DNA of 64,000 nucleotides from the NCBI GenBank assembly GCA_013414765.1, contig CP058708.1:4211553-4275552 (forward strand), given 5' to 3'. A program made the position numbers and the translations under genes. Below, piece after piece: positions 37,754 through 46,721 of the stretch; positions within the stretch are counted from its first letter, which is position 1, and every line of letters starts with the position of its first letter. Below the pieces are notes generated by a model. The model did not search any database. It was not told the DNA's origin and saw nothing but the letters and a program-made list of their open reading frames with translations. Source of the stretch: Candidatus Accumulibacter cognatus. GTDB lineage: Bacteria > Pseudomonadota > Gammaproteobacteria > Burkholderiales > Rhodocyclaceae.

Positions 37754-38940
37754 CTTACAAGTGTAGGTTTTTATCGAGCATTGGTTCTGTGGCAGAGTTG
37801 GCCAAGGTTCCGGGACGGCGTGCGCGACGGGAATCATTTGATGGCCGAGCAAAGCGGCGATCATCAAATTCCAGCCTTGGCGGAAGATCCCAACCAAACG
37901 CCAACCGTTGTTCTGCCGCCGAGCGGCTCCGGGAACGGTCGGCAAGGTGGCGACCGGCAAGGCCGCTTCGGCTTAGCCGCCGACGGACAGCAGCCACCCG
38001 GTGGCCAAGGCGATCGCGAGCCACCGCCGTTGCGCGCGCGTGATCGTCCATACGGGTGTATGGCCATATGGCCAGCCACCCCGTTTCAGACGTTTGAATC
38101 CTGGCTCGATCCATGCCCGCAACCCATACCAGCAGACCTCCGCGGCCTGTGGCGACAGATCGGTCAGCACCCGCCACGCTTCTTGATGACCGGCGTCCCA
38201 GCGGCCCAGCAACGTGCACTCCAGTCGAGCCTCCTTGCCGTGGAAGGCCGTGCCTTGGCTCGCCAAGGAGCGGCCCACGGCGGCTACCCGTTGGGTCAAG
38301 GGTACCCCGCGTGATACCAACCCCGAGGTCGAAACGTGCCCTGTTGATTGATGCGCAGCAGCAGGTGCCAGCCCAGTGCCTGAATCGCCTGGAAAAGTCA
38401 TTTGGCGTGCAAGTCACGATCGGCGAGGACCATCACGCTCCAGCCGGGCGGCACAACTTGGCTGAAGTGTTTCCACAAGGCCAGCCATTCGGGCTGCCAC
38501 GGAGGCTTCTCGGTGGCGGGCAGAATTTTCCAGGCGACCGGGACAGCACAGCCCCGATAGAGCACACTGATCACGAGCGCCACAAAGCGTTGGCCCAGAG
38601 TCGTCGCATCGAGGGCAATCGCCACTTGCTGGCCGGACCAGCCTTCAAGCACCCAGGCCCACCACGGTGCCCAGCACCCGGTCACATCGAGCTCGGCCCG
38701 GTGCGTCCCCGCTTTCGCGCTCGCTTCGCGATACCTGTCTCGCAGGCGTTCGCGCACCGTGTGGAACGATTGACCCCGCAGCGGTGCCAGCAAGCCGGCC
38801 ACCGCACTCAATGCGCAAGACCGCGCGAGCATCATGCCCAGGCTCCACCACGCCAGGCCCGCCGCAAGCGGTTTGCTCAAACCCGGAAAATGCTTGGAAA
38901 CAGTGGCCATCCAGGAAGAAAATTCGGGATAGCGAAACAT
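37754..38940 (-). pseudogene. IS4-like transposase, disrupted
   Basis: From ATG 38940 the frame reads MFRYPEFSSWMATVSKHF, then VAIALDATTLGQRF (first Asp) and VMVLADRDLHAK (second Asp), where a TGA replaces an expected Trp (next residues LFQAIQALGW). After a one-base loss near 38300 (GYP / LTQRV) homology continues, including YGLRAWIEPGFKRLK, an exact Y-(2)-R-(3)-E-(6)-K signature of IS4-like transposases. A second in-frame stop follows WLLSVGG. At least three lesions make this clearly dead. Confidence 0.85.
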
Positions 38941-39051
38941 GATTCACCTCCGGCAAAAAGCTTCGTTCTAACCTCTTTCCATCGATATGGGGACATCTTG
39001 TCTCGCTACCAGCGGTCCACCCACAGCCGCAAAAACACCTACACTTGTAAG
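37754..39051 (-). mobile_element. IS4-like insertion sequence, inactivated (1298 bp)
   Basis: Inverted ends CTTACAAGTGTAGGTTTTTA (from 37754) and CTTACAAGTGTAGGTGTTTT (reading inward from 39051) match over the first 15 bases. No target duplication is visible in the flanks, which suggests a rearrangement after insertion or mis-set ends. The single transposase on the minus strand is disrupted. Confidence 0.78.
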
Positions 39052-39228
39052 GGGGCTTCCACCTGGACGCTCTTTTTTGTCGGAGAGCAGTTGTTCGGGA
39101 TCGAGGTTCCAGTCGCTCCCCGCGCCAGGTCTGGATCACCGTCGATCGTGGCGACGGCGCCGTCCTTTTCAGGGATAGTCCATGCGGCGGCAGCTTCGAT
39201 GAGCACTCAACCATTGGCGGGAGTTTGA

Positions 39229-40266
39229 ATGGATCCTCTGACCCATGCACTGCTCGGTGCGACGGCTGCGCAGGCTGCCCTTGGCCCGCGTCTGGGGCGC
39301 CAGGCGTGGCTGGTCGGCGGCCTCGGCGGTGTGTTGCCTGACCTCGACATCCTGATCAGGAGCTCGGCCGACCCCTTGCTGGCGATCGAGTACCACCGCC
39401 ACTTCACGCACGCGCTGGCCTTCATTCCGGTTGGCGGCATCATCGCCGCCTCGCCGTGGCTGCTGCGGCAGCGCCATCGCCCCGACTGGCGGGCACTCCT
39501 CGTGGCCGGCACCCTTGGCTATGCATCGCATGGGGTGCTCGACGCCTGCACCAACTACGGGACGCATCTGCTGTGGCCGTTCTCACCGTTGCGCGTGGCC
39601 TGGCACTGGATCACCACCATCGGCCCCTTGCTGACGTTGATCCTCCTCTTTGGACTGGTGTTTGCCGTGCGTCGGCGGTCCCGGAGTCCGGCGCTGCTGG
39701 CCCTGCTGCTCGGTCTTGGCTACGTCAGCCTGGCGGCCTGGCAGCGTGAGCGCGCGCTGGACATGCAGGCGCAGATCGCCGCAGCCCGCGGGCACCCGGT
39801 AACGCGCGCCGAGATGTTTCCGACGGTGGGTAATCCGGTACTCTGGCGATCGGTCTACCAGTCGGGCGAGACGCTGTACACCGATCGTCTGCGTCTCCTC
39901 GGAGCCGAAATGACCCTCTGGAAGGAGGGCAGCCACGTCGATCTGCTGCTGGAGAAGGATCTCTCGCCGCAGGCCAGAGCCGACCAGCGCGTGCGCCGTG
40001 ACTTTGCCCGCTTCAGCTATTTCTCGGCCGGCTGGACAGCGCATGCCGCCAGTGATCCGACGGTGATCGGTGATGCCCGCTATTCGCTGCGCACCGATGC
40101 CTTCGAGCCGATCTGGGGAGTCCGCTTCCATCCCGGCACAGCAGTGCCCACTGAGTGGGTCGACTTCACGACCCGGAATCGCGTACCGATCAGCGAACTG
40201 TGGCGCGAGATCAGCGGTACGGCTTCAGGTTACCGCAGCATGCCGTCGCCTGGCAACTCCAGGTAG
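39229..40266 (+). CDS. Membrane-bound metal-dependent hydrolase, YdjM family
   Basis: Inner-membrane protein of 345 aa. The N-terminus MDPLTHALLGATAA is the family hallmark (His6 as metal ligand), with GGVLPDLDILI and YHRHFTHALAFI supplying more Asp/His ligands and HGVLDACTNYGTHLLWPF the last. Four to five membrane segments occupy the first 190 residues; the rest is probably periplasmic or cytoplasmic soluble domain. ATG follows GGGAG. The physiological substrate is unknown (E. coli YdjM is LexA-regulated). Confidence 0.88.
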   Translation: MDPLTHALLGATAAQAALGPRLGRQAWLVGGLGGVLPDLDILIRSSADPLLAIEYHRHFTHALAFIPVGGIIAASPWLLRQRHRPDWRALLVAGTLGYASHGVLDACTNYGTHLLWPFSPLRVAWHWITTIGPLLTLILLFGLVFAVRRRSRSPALLALLLGLGYVSLAAWQRERALDMQAQIAAARGHPVTRAEMFPTVGNPVLWRSVYQSGETLYTDRLRLLGAEMTLWKEGSHVDLLLEKDLSPQARADQRVRRDFARFSYFSAGWTAHAASDPTVIGDARYSLRTDAFEPIWGVRFHPGTAVPTEWVDFTTRNRVPISELWREISGTASGYRSMPSPGNSR

Positions 40267-40791
40267 TTCGACGCCCGGCCATTCGATTCCTGCGCGCATG
40301 CGGCAGCTTCTGGTTCTGCGCCAGAGCATGCGTCGAAGCTGGCCTTGCGTAGCCTGTTCGGGCTCCCTCGTCGACCATCAGGCAGACTTTCCCATTCGAA
40401 TAGCCACGACGTCTTGAACTCATTGCGCGAACCAGCCAGGGAGCTGGGCTCGCAATCGCTGGAACGCCTGGTCGGTGCAGTGTTGAAGACTGAAGCGTCT
40501 CGTGATGCCCTCTCTCTTAGATGGCCGAAGACCGAGGCCCCTTTCGCACGCGGCAAACGGCTTCCATAGCCTCCTTCGGCTGCAGCGGCTTACCGTTGGG
40601 CATCGAACTTGAACCCGCGGTGGCACAGCCCAGGGCACCCTGCAGAGCAAACTGCATGTTCTTGTCGGCAACCAGCACCAGCAGGTCCTTCTGCCTGTGC
40701 GCAAGGCCAGATCAGTTTGTCGAAACTTGCGCTGCCTGACAGGATGAATTCTATGGAAACCCATGCCGGTTCCGCCCTACGCCCGCTCTTC
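40267..40791 (-). other. Intergenic region with a possible DUF4276-like gene remnant
   Basis: About 525 bp with no intact gene. On the minus strand around 40690-40610 one frame reads KDLLVLVADKNMQFALQGAL, reminiscent of the start of DUF4276-type proteins, but it lacks a usable start and loses similarity after about 40 codons. Nothing else was recognised. Confidence 0.3.
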
Positions 40792-43125
40792 TCAGGCTGC
40801 GTGCTCCATCGTCAGGCGGGCCTGGTCCTCGAGATCCTTCTTGCGCTGCGCTACCCGCCGCAGGTAGCTGGCCTGGTTCTTCGTACACACCAGCGCATAG
40901 GGGCGGCCGCGGCGGTCGGTTTCCAGATTCAGGTCGCAGTCATGGTTGCGAATCGAACTCTCGACATGGCTGCGGTGAACTTCAGCGGCCTTGAATGTCC
41001 AGACCTTGCGCACCGGGTCGGCGAGGAAAGCGGAGAGTTCGGCACAAGGGTTGCACTGGCAGGCGATCCGGCTCGGACGGGAGAAATCCGTCGGCGCTGC
41101 CAGCGGCTCGGCGATACGCTGGTCAAGGTGGTTAAGGCAGGCAGCAGCGAGACGCCGGGTCGGCGGCCAGTCGGGCGCATCGCCACCCTGTTCAACCAGC
41201 CGCAGGGCGGCGGGAACGAGGATAGCATCGATCGCGAAGGTGTCGGGCCACGCCAGCAGGTGGTCGACGGCGCGCTCGGCCAGCGCAAGTGCGCCGAGAT
41301 GCCGCAGTGCGGTCAGCAGATCGACGACCAGCGCCGGGGTCACCGCGAAAGGTCGTGACCAGGTTTCCGGTTTACGTGGCAGCGCCGGGTCGCCCGGCAA
41401 GGCCGCGAGCAGCGCCGTCGCCGCGGGTTCCAGCAGCCTGTCGCAGCGACCGGCCGTCGGACCTGCCGAAAATTGCGCAGCGATCCGCTCGAGCAGTTCC
41501 GCGCAAGCGCTCGGCTGATTGGGCGCGTTCCTGGCGATGATGCGCTCGATCAGCTCGGCCGCCTGCGCGCGCGGCAGTAAGTCCGCGGCATTGGCCAGGG
41601 CCTCGTTGTCGAGGCTGTCGTAATAGCCTTGGGCGGTCAAGCTGGCCAACAACAAGGCGATGTTTTCGGTGTCCTGCAAGCGGTTCAAGGTGGCCAGCAG
41701 GGTGGCCGACCTGCCGGTGCTGCTGGTCGATGGCCAGCTCGGGATAGGCCAGTTGACAGCGTTTTCGATCACCAGGCGGGCGAGGTGGTGGGCCTGTTGC
41801 CACTCGATCGCCGCCGGATCGTCGCCGCTCTCGGCCCAGCGCCGGGCCAGTCCTGCCAGGTAGGGCAGGAACACTGCGCAACCCGCGGCGGCGATGACCC
41901 CGAGTTTCCCAACATGCGGCCACACGACGAGGGCAGCGCGGTGATAAGTGCGTTCGAAGCTCGCGCCGGCGTTCCCCGTGGCTTCGAAGAACTGTTGATC
42001 ATCGGGCTCTTCGTCGTCGAGCGCGTCGGGTGGGCAGAGTTCCTCTTCGCTGAACGGCAGGTCGGCGAGTTCCGGCCGGCTGCCGTCGGGCGTCTGCCAT
42101 TCCGAGAGCGTCAGCGAGCGATCGTCGATCTCGCCGATCTCGAAGTCGTCGTCGTCCGGTTCCGAATAACGGCCACGCCGCGAGCCCGAATACGAGTATT
42201 CGGCGCTACCGCTCTCCTCGATCGTCAGGCGGGCGAGATGGAGTTCGCAATTCGCTCGCCGGGCAGCAGCGACGAGCACCGTCGCGACGGCTGCGTCAGC
42301 GTTCTTCAGCGATGAAAAACCGATCTCCGCCGGGGTATAGGCATGCTCCAGGGGATAGATCAGCTTGTCGGGGCAGTCGCGGGGCGTGTCGGGCATTGTC
42401 GCAGCGAGTTCGCTGGCCCAGCGGCCGAGCAAGTCGGTCACCCGATCTTCCTCGGCGTCGTAAGCAGGCGGTTCGGGCAGCTTCCCCGGCCCCTGGCGGA
42501 TCAGGTTGTAGATCAGCACCAGACGGTAGCCGGAGCTGATCGGCCGCACTTCGTGCCAGCAGTCGGCGTAGAAAGCGGCGAAAGCGACCTCCGAAGCGTC
42601 TTCGCAGGCGAGGTCGAGGCACACCTCGCGGTCCCGATGGCGAATGAGCAGCTCGCCGCCAGTGTGCAGCGACGGCAGGACAAGGACCAGGGTGGCAAAC
42701 ATCCCAGGCGCCTTCTCCGTGTCGCGATGCCTGACGAAAAAACTGCCGGCATCGTAGATCAGCATCTTGTACAGCTCTGCCGCGACGGGCTCCGACACGC
42801 CGAGACCGCTGGCGCTGCGGGCAACGATCGTCGCCAGGCTCTGCGCCCAGTGGCGGCCGCCGATGCGCACGCGATCGGCGCCAATCTGCCAGGTCCGCCG
42901 GACACGGGTGTCGATCAGGGTGTCGGCACCGCGTCCGTAGGGGGCGTGCTCGGCAACGGCGACCAGTTGCTCGGCCTGCGCCGGCAGGAGCGGTAGCGCA
43001 ACCGGCCCGACGCCCGTCACTTCGAGCTGCGGCGTGAAAATGTCGATTCGGCCGGTGGCATGGAAATCGCCGGGGCGCAGGACGGACTGGAGGATGCAGG
43101 CCAGGGCCAGCGAGAGGTCTGACAT
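40792..43125 (-). CDS. Large protein with N-terminal 2OG-Fe(II) oxygenase domain
   Basis: Protein of 777 aa. An N-terminal dioxygenase-like domain (about 95-205) carries the iron triad His133, Asp135 (RHRDTEK) and His191 (CWHEVRP), with the 2-oxoglutarate-binding Arg201 (SGYRLVLIYNL). The prolyl-4-hydroxylase-like part is followed by about 560 residues without a named domain: an acidic segment (YSEPDDDDFEIGEIDD) and long alpha-helical stretches rich in Leu/Ala. Near the C-terminus CQCNPCAEL and KAAEVHRSHVE are conserved-looking. The substrate is unknown. It is divergent from nothing obvious and stands alone. Confidence 0.82.
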   Translation of the reverse strand: MSDLSLALACILQSVLRPGDFHATGRIDIFTPQLEVTGVGPVALPLLPAQAEQLVAVAEHAPYGRGADTLIDTRVRRTWQIGADRVRIGGRHWAQSLATIVARSASGLGVSEPVAAELYKMLIYDAGSFFVRHRDTEKAPGMFATLVLVLPSLHTGGELLIRHRDREVCLDLACEDASEVAFAAFYADCWHEVRPISSGYRLVLIYNLIRQGPGKLPEPPAYDAEEDRVTDLLGRWASELAATMPDTPRDCPDKLIYPLEHAYTPAEIGFSSLKNADAAVATVLVAAARRANCELHLARLTIEESGSAEYSYSGSRRGRYSEPDDDDFEIGEIDDRSLTLSEWQTPDGSRPELADLPFSEEELCPPDALDDEEPDDQQFFEATGNAGASFERTYHRAALVVWPHVGKLGVIAAAGCAVFLPYLAGLARRWAESGDDPAAIEWQQAHHLARLVIENAVNWPIPSWPSTSSTGRSATLLATLNRLQDTENIALLLASLTAQGYYDSLDNEALANAADLLPRAQAAELIERIIARNAPNQPSACAELLERIAAQFSAGPTAGRCDRLLEPAATALLAALPGDPALPRKPETWSRPFAVTPALVVDLLTALRHLGALALAERAVDHLLAWPDTFAIDAILVPAALRLVEQGGDAPDWPPTRRLAAACLNHLDQRIAEPLAAPTDFSRPSRIACQCNPCAELSAFLADPVRKVWTFKAAEVHRSHVESSIRNHDCDLNLETDRRGRPYALVCTKNQASYLRRVAQRKKDLEDQARLTMEHAA

Positions 43126-43291
43126 CGGATTCGGTCTCCGTTCGAGGGGGGCAGAAGGTGGATCGGGTGGCTTGCAGGAGACTTCCGGAGCCTGCGACCT
43201 GAGTACTCAATGATAAGGCAGGCTGAAGCCTGAAATCAGCCTTGATGGAAACCATCGCATGATTAACGACCACCAGGCACGCCCGAGGCAG

Positions 43292-43915
43292 TCAGACTTG
43301 GCCGCTGTCCCGATTCTGCAGACTCAGTCGAACGAGATCGGCGATGCTGTTGACGCGCAACTTGGCCAGCAGTCTCGCCTTGTGAACCTCGACGGTCCGC
43401 GGGCTGATGTCGAGTGCGCGCGCAATGTCGCGGTTGTGCCGGCCAGCAACGACTTTGTCCATCACTTCCCGTTCGCGGGGGGTCAAGGTCGCCAGCAGGC
43501 GCGTGGTTTCAGTCTGCCGATCGCGGTGTTCCTGCGACGCGCTCTGACGGCTGAAAGCCTCGTCGATCGCCCGCAGGAGTTTGTCGTGGTCGATCGGCTT
43601 TTCGAGGAAGTCGACTGCCTGCGTGCGAAACGCCTGCCGCGCCGATTCGACGTCCCCGTGGCCGGTCATCACGATCACCGGCAGCGAGCACCCACTTTCC
43701 AGGAGACGCTTCTGCAGCGTCAGTCCATCCATCCCCGGCATGCGGATGTCGATCAGCAGACAACCGGACCAGTCGCTTCGTCGGGCGGCGAGGAAGCCCT
43801 CCGCGTCGGCAAACAGCACGACCGAAAAACCCTGCAGACCGAGAAGAAGTCCCAGCGCATCGCGTACCGACTGATCGTCCTCGACGATGAAGACAGTATT
43901 CAGGCTAGTTCCCAT
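43292..43915 (-). CDS. Two-component response regulator, FixJ/NarL type
   Basis: Regulator of 207 aa. The receiver has the acidic pair VEDDQS, phospho-acceptor Asp56 (LLIDIRMPGMDG) and Lys in EKPID. The C-terminal LuxR-type HTH reads LTPREREVMDKVVAGRHNRD and SPRTVEVHKARLLAKL. ATG 43915 overlaps the end of the kinase gene by 11 bp; the longer open frame to 44428 is an artefact of the opposite codon phase in the kinase. It pairs with the MASE1 kinase. Confidence 0.93.
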   Translation of the reverse strand: MGTSLNTVFIVEDDQSVRDALGLLLGLQGFSVVLFADAEGFLAARRSDWSGCLLIDIRMPGMDGLTLQKRLLESGCSLPVIVMTGHGDVESARQAFRTQAVDFLEKPIDHDKLLRAIDEAFSRQSASQEHRDRQTETTRLLATLTPREREVMDKVVAGRHNRDIARALDISPRTVEVHKARLLAKLRVNSIADLVRLSLQNRDSGQV

Positions 43916-45488
43916 CAGCAGCTTTCTCCTCCAGGGGAAGAACCAGTTTGAACACGCCGTGATCGGCCACCTCTGCCCACAGGTTGCCGCCGTGCGCCTC
44001 GATGATCGCCCGGCTGATGGCGAGGCCAAGGCCAAGACCGCTGGCCTTTGATGAATGAAACGCTTCGAACAAATGCTCAACCATTTCCTCGGAGACGCCG
44101 GGACCGCTGTCTTCGACCATGACACAGACGCGTCCGGAACCTTCCTGATAGGCCGAAACGCGTACCTGACGCTCCCCCTGGGGGCGTTCGGCAGCGGCCT
44201 CGAAAGCATTGGCAAGCAGGTTGCGCAAGACCACTTCGAACTGCAGCCGATCGACCCATAAGGCACAAGGGGGTGCCGGGTGGAGCACCAGTTCGATCTC
44301 CTGCAGCTTTGCCTGCTCGGAGAAACGCACCGCCACCGAGGACAGGATCGCACGCAGCCAGATTCGCTCGAGTCGCGTCGTGCCGGTACGAAAGAAGTCG
44401 CGCAGGCGACTGACCACATCGGCCGCACGCTGCGATTCGGCGACGATGCGGTCGATCACCTCGCGTAAGCGCTCGCCGCTTTCGCCCTGGGCGAGCAACT
44501 GCTGGCACGCCCGGGTGTATGCCAGCAGGGCCGTCAACGGCTGATGCAGTTCGTGTGACAGTGCGCCGGCCATTTCGCCAGCAGCGGCGAGGCGCAGCGT
44601 CTGCTGCAGTTCAGCGGTCAGCCGCTGTTTTTCGTCAACCACGACGCCAATGAAAAATCCCGACAGCGCGAGGACCAGAACCAGCACTTCAAGCTCAAGC
44701 AGGGTGGGGGCGGAAAGACCAAGCAGGCGGCTGGCGACGATGACTCCTAGCTGGGTCAGTCCGATGGTCAGCACGGCGCCCGCCAGGCCTTGCCTGGCGG
44801 CTGCCCAGGCGATCGGCAGAAAAAGCACCGAAAAGTACTTGAACTCGGTCATCTTGCCGGCAACGAAGACCAGCGCCAGGACGCTGCCGGTGCTCACCAG
44901 GCTCAACGATTCCCGCCCCAGCAGCAGCCGGCGCAAGCGGGTCCGCGCGCGCGTGTCGAGCAGCATCGAAAGGAGCGGCATCGAAACCAGGATGCCGACG
45001 ACGTCGCCCAGCCAGTAGTGCAGGAAAGCTTCGACAACTGTTGCCGGCGGCAGGAAACCGGTCAGGGCCAGAGCAGCAATGAACAGCAGGCTGTTGAACA
45101 GAATGCCAATGACCGTTATCGTTACCCAGTCGATCAGGCCGCGCCGATCGGCAAACATCCCCTTGCTGCCCAGCCGCCGCCGCAGAATCGACGCGATCAG
45201 CCAATAGCCGGCGCTGAGCAGCAATGCAAGGCCGCAGGCCAGGAGCCAGGGCATGGGCAGGTCGCGCGCCCAGGCATCGGCGGCGAGAATCGCCAGCGCC
45301 AGCGGTAACACGGCCCTGCCGCCGTAGCGCATGAGAAAAAGCAGGCCAAGCGCCGGCGCCGGACTCCATGGGGTGACATCGAGGCCGTGCAGGGGATGGA
45401 TATGACTCACCCAGTCGAGCGCGACATAGCCGGCAACGAGCAGCCATGTGTCGCGCCAACCGAGTTGCCGGCTTGCCAACTTCGGCAT
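43905..45488 (-). CDS. MASE1-type membrane sensor histidine kinase
   Basis: Sensor kinase of 527 aa. The N-terminal half (about 1-290) is a MASE1-like block of eight hydrophobic segments (TPWSPAPALGLLFLMRYGG, YWLGDVVGILVSMPLL) with no extracytoplasmic domain. A short coiled linker leads to HisKA with His312 (SHELHQPLTALLAY) and HATPase (NLLANAFEAAAE, EDSGPGVSEE, GLGLGLAI). ATG 45488 (MPKLASRQLG) is chosen over 45560. It is divergent from pstS, 278 bp away, so a link to phosphate regulation is possible but unproven; a PhoB/PhoR pair is not seen. Confidence 0.9.
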   Translation of the reverse strand: MPKLASRQLGWRDTWLLVAGYVALDWVSHIHPLHGLDVTPWSPAPALGLLFLMRYGGRAVLPLALAILAADAWARDLPMPWLLACGLALLLSAGYWLIASILRRRLGSKGMFADRRGLIDWVTITVIGILFNSLLFIAALALTGFLPPATVVEAFLHYWLGDVVGILVSMPLLSMLLDTRARTRLRRLLLGRESLSLVSTGSVLALVFVAGKMTEFKYFSVLFLPIAWAAARQGLAGAVLTIGLTQLGVIVASRLLGLSAPTLLELEVLVLVLALSGFFIGVVVDEKQRLTAELQQTLRLAAAGEMAGALSHELHQPLTALLAYTRACQQLLAQGESGERLREVIDRIVAESQRAADVVSRLRDFFRTGTTRLERIWLRAILSSVAVRFSEQAKLQEIELVLHPAPPCALWVDRLQFEVVLRNLLANAFEAAAERPQGERQVRVSAYQEGSGRVCVMVEDSGPGVSEEMVEHLFEAFHSSKASGLGLGLAISRAIIEAHGGNLWAEVADHGVFKLVLPLEEKAADGN

Positions 45489-45766
45489 ATGGGGTTGCCT
45501 CAGGTAGATCGGACCCTCATTGTGCCCGTGCCCGGGTGGTTTGGGTATTGCCAGAATCACGTACGGGTTTCCCTTATTTTCGTGCCAAGCGCTGACCGAT
45601 AGAGCGGCCGATGAGCTCGTCCCATACCCAAGCCGCTAGCGGTATCCCGTACGGTGCAGCCCGAATTTTCAGGCATCCAAGAGTTTTCTATGATGCCCCA
45701 TCGTGTCATCGGCAGGCGACCAATGACCTACGACAACCACCAAACTGAAATCACTTGGAGAATCTC
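45489..45766. other. Divergent intergenic region between the MASE1 kinase and pstS
   Basis: 278 bp holding the promoters of both directions. I looked for a Pho box (two CTGTCAT-type repeats 11 bp apart) and found only one half-like site, TGTCATCGGC, near 45706, without a convincing partner. A small dyad, GCCGCTAGCGG, lies near 45641. No ORF. Confidence 0.4.
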
Positions 45767-46642
45767 ATGACCTCTCGCTCAATGTTGCGCAAGCTGGCTG
45801 TACTCATGGTCGGTGCGCTGGCGGCCGCCGGCGCATCCGCCAGAACCGAGATCCAGAACAAGGGCTCGGACACCCTGGTCAATGCGGCCCAGTCGCTGGC
45901 CGAACAGTACGGCAAGGTCAACCCCAAGGTGGCGGTCGCGGTATCCGGCGGCGGCTCCGGCACCGGCATTGCGGCGATGATCAACGGTACGGTCGACATC
46001 GCCAACTCCAGCCGCAAGATGTCGGAGAAGGAAATCAAGGAGGCGCAGGCCAAGGGCCGGCAACCGGTCGAGCACATCATCGGTTACGACGCGCTCGCGA
46101 TCTTCGTGCACAAGAACTTCCCAGGCGACTCGATCAGCATCTCCGACCTGGCGAAGATCTACGGCCGGGACGGTGGCGCCAGCAAGTGGAGCGATCTCGG
46201 CATCACCATTCCCGGTTGCAAGGGTGAGATCGTCGTCGTCAGCCGGCAGAACAATTCCGGCACCTACGCCTATTTCAAGGAAGCAGTGCTCGGCGAAAAA
46301 GGCAAGTTCCGCCAGGGGACGCTCGACATGCACGGGTCCAAGGATGTCGCCGACCTCGTCGAGAAAACTCCCTGCGCGATCGGCTACAGCGGGCTGGCCT
46401 ACGTCACCGACCACATGAAGGCGCTCTGCGTTGCCCCGACAGCCGGCAAGCCCTGTGTCAAGCCGACCGAGCAGACGGCTTTCGACGGTACCTATCCGAT
46501 CGCCCGGCCGCTGTTCATGTATACCAACGGTGAGCCGGCCGGCGAGGTCAAGAAGTATCTGGACTGGATCAAGAGCAACACCGGCCAGTGCATCATCGAG
46601 AAGGAAGGCTACGCGCCGATGAAGAAGGTCAGTTGCAAGTAA
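45767..46642 (+). CDS. pstS: Phosphate ABC transporter substrate-binding protein PstS
   Basis: Periplasmic phosphate-binding protein of 291 aa. A signal peptide (MLRKLAVLMVGALAAAGASA) is followed by the mature protein with IQNKGSDTLVNAAQ, VSGGGSGTGIAAMINGTVDI (phosphate loop) and SRQNNSGTYAYF. ATG 45767 follows GGAG by 6 bp; an upstream TTG at 45755 is less likely. First gene of the pst operon; phoU is second, an order different from the E. coli pstSCAB-phoU arrangement. Confidence 0.95.
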   Translation: MTSRSMLRKLAVLMVGALAAAGASARTEIQNKGSDTLVNAAQSLAEQYGKVNPKVAVAVSGGGSGTGIAAMINGTVDIANSSRKMSEKEIKEAQAKGRQPVEHIIGYDALAIFVHKNFPGDSISISDLAKIYGRDGGASKWSDLGITIPGCKGEIVVVSRQNNSGTYAYFKEAVLGEKGKFRQGTLDMHGSKDVADLVEKTPCAIGYSGLAYVTDHMKALCVAPTAGKPCVKPTEQTAFDGTYPIARPLFMYTNGEPAGEVKKYLDWIKSNTGQCIIEKEGYAPMKKVSCK

Positions 46643-46721
46643 GCGTCTCTCACAGGGCACCAGTACACCACCGGTGCCCTTGCCCCAGCCCATGTTCCAA
46701 TGCTTGAGGAAGCAGCCAGCG

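Noticed and set aside
40420-40764. A 114-codon minus-strand ORF
   Set aside because: Arg/Cys-rich and in a different frame from the short DUF4276-like stretch; no support as a gene.
45695-45735. Possible Pho box upstream of pstS
   Set aside because: Only one half-like TGTCATC site was found; no second repeat at the required spacing.
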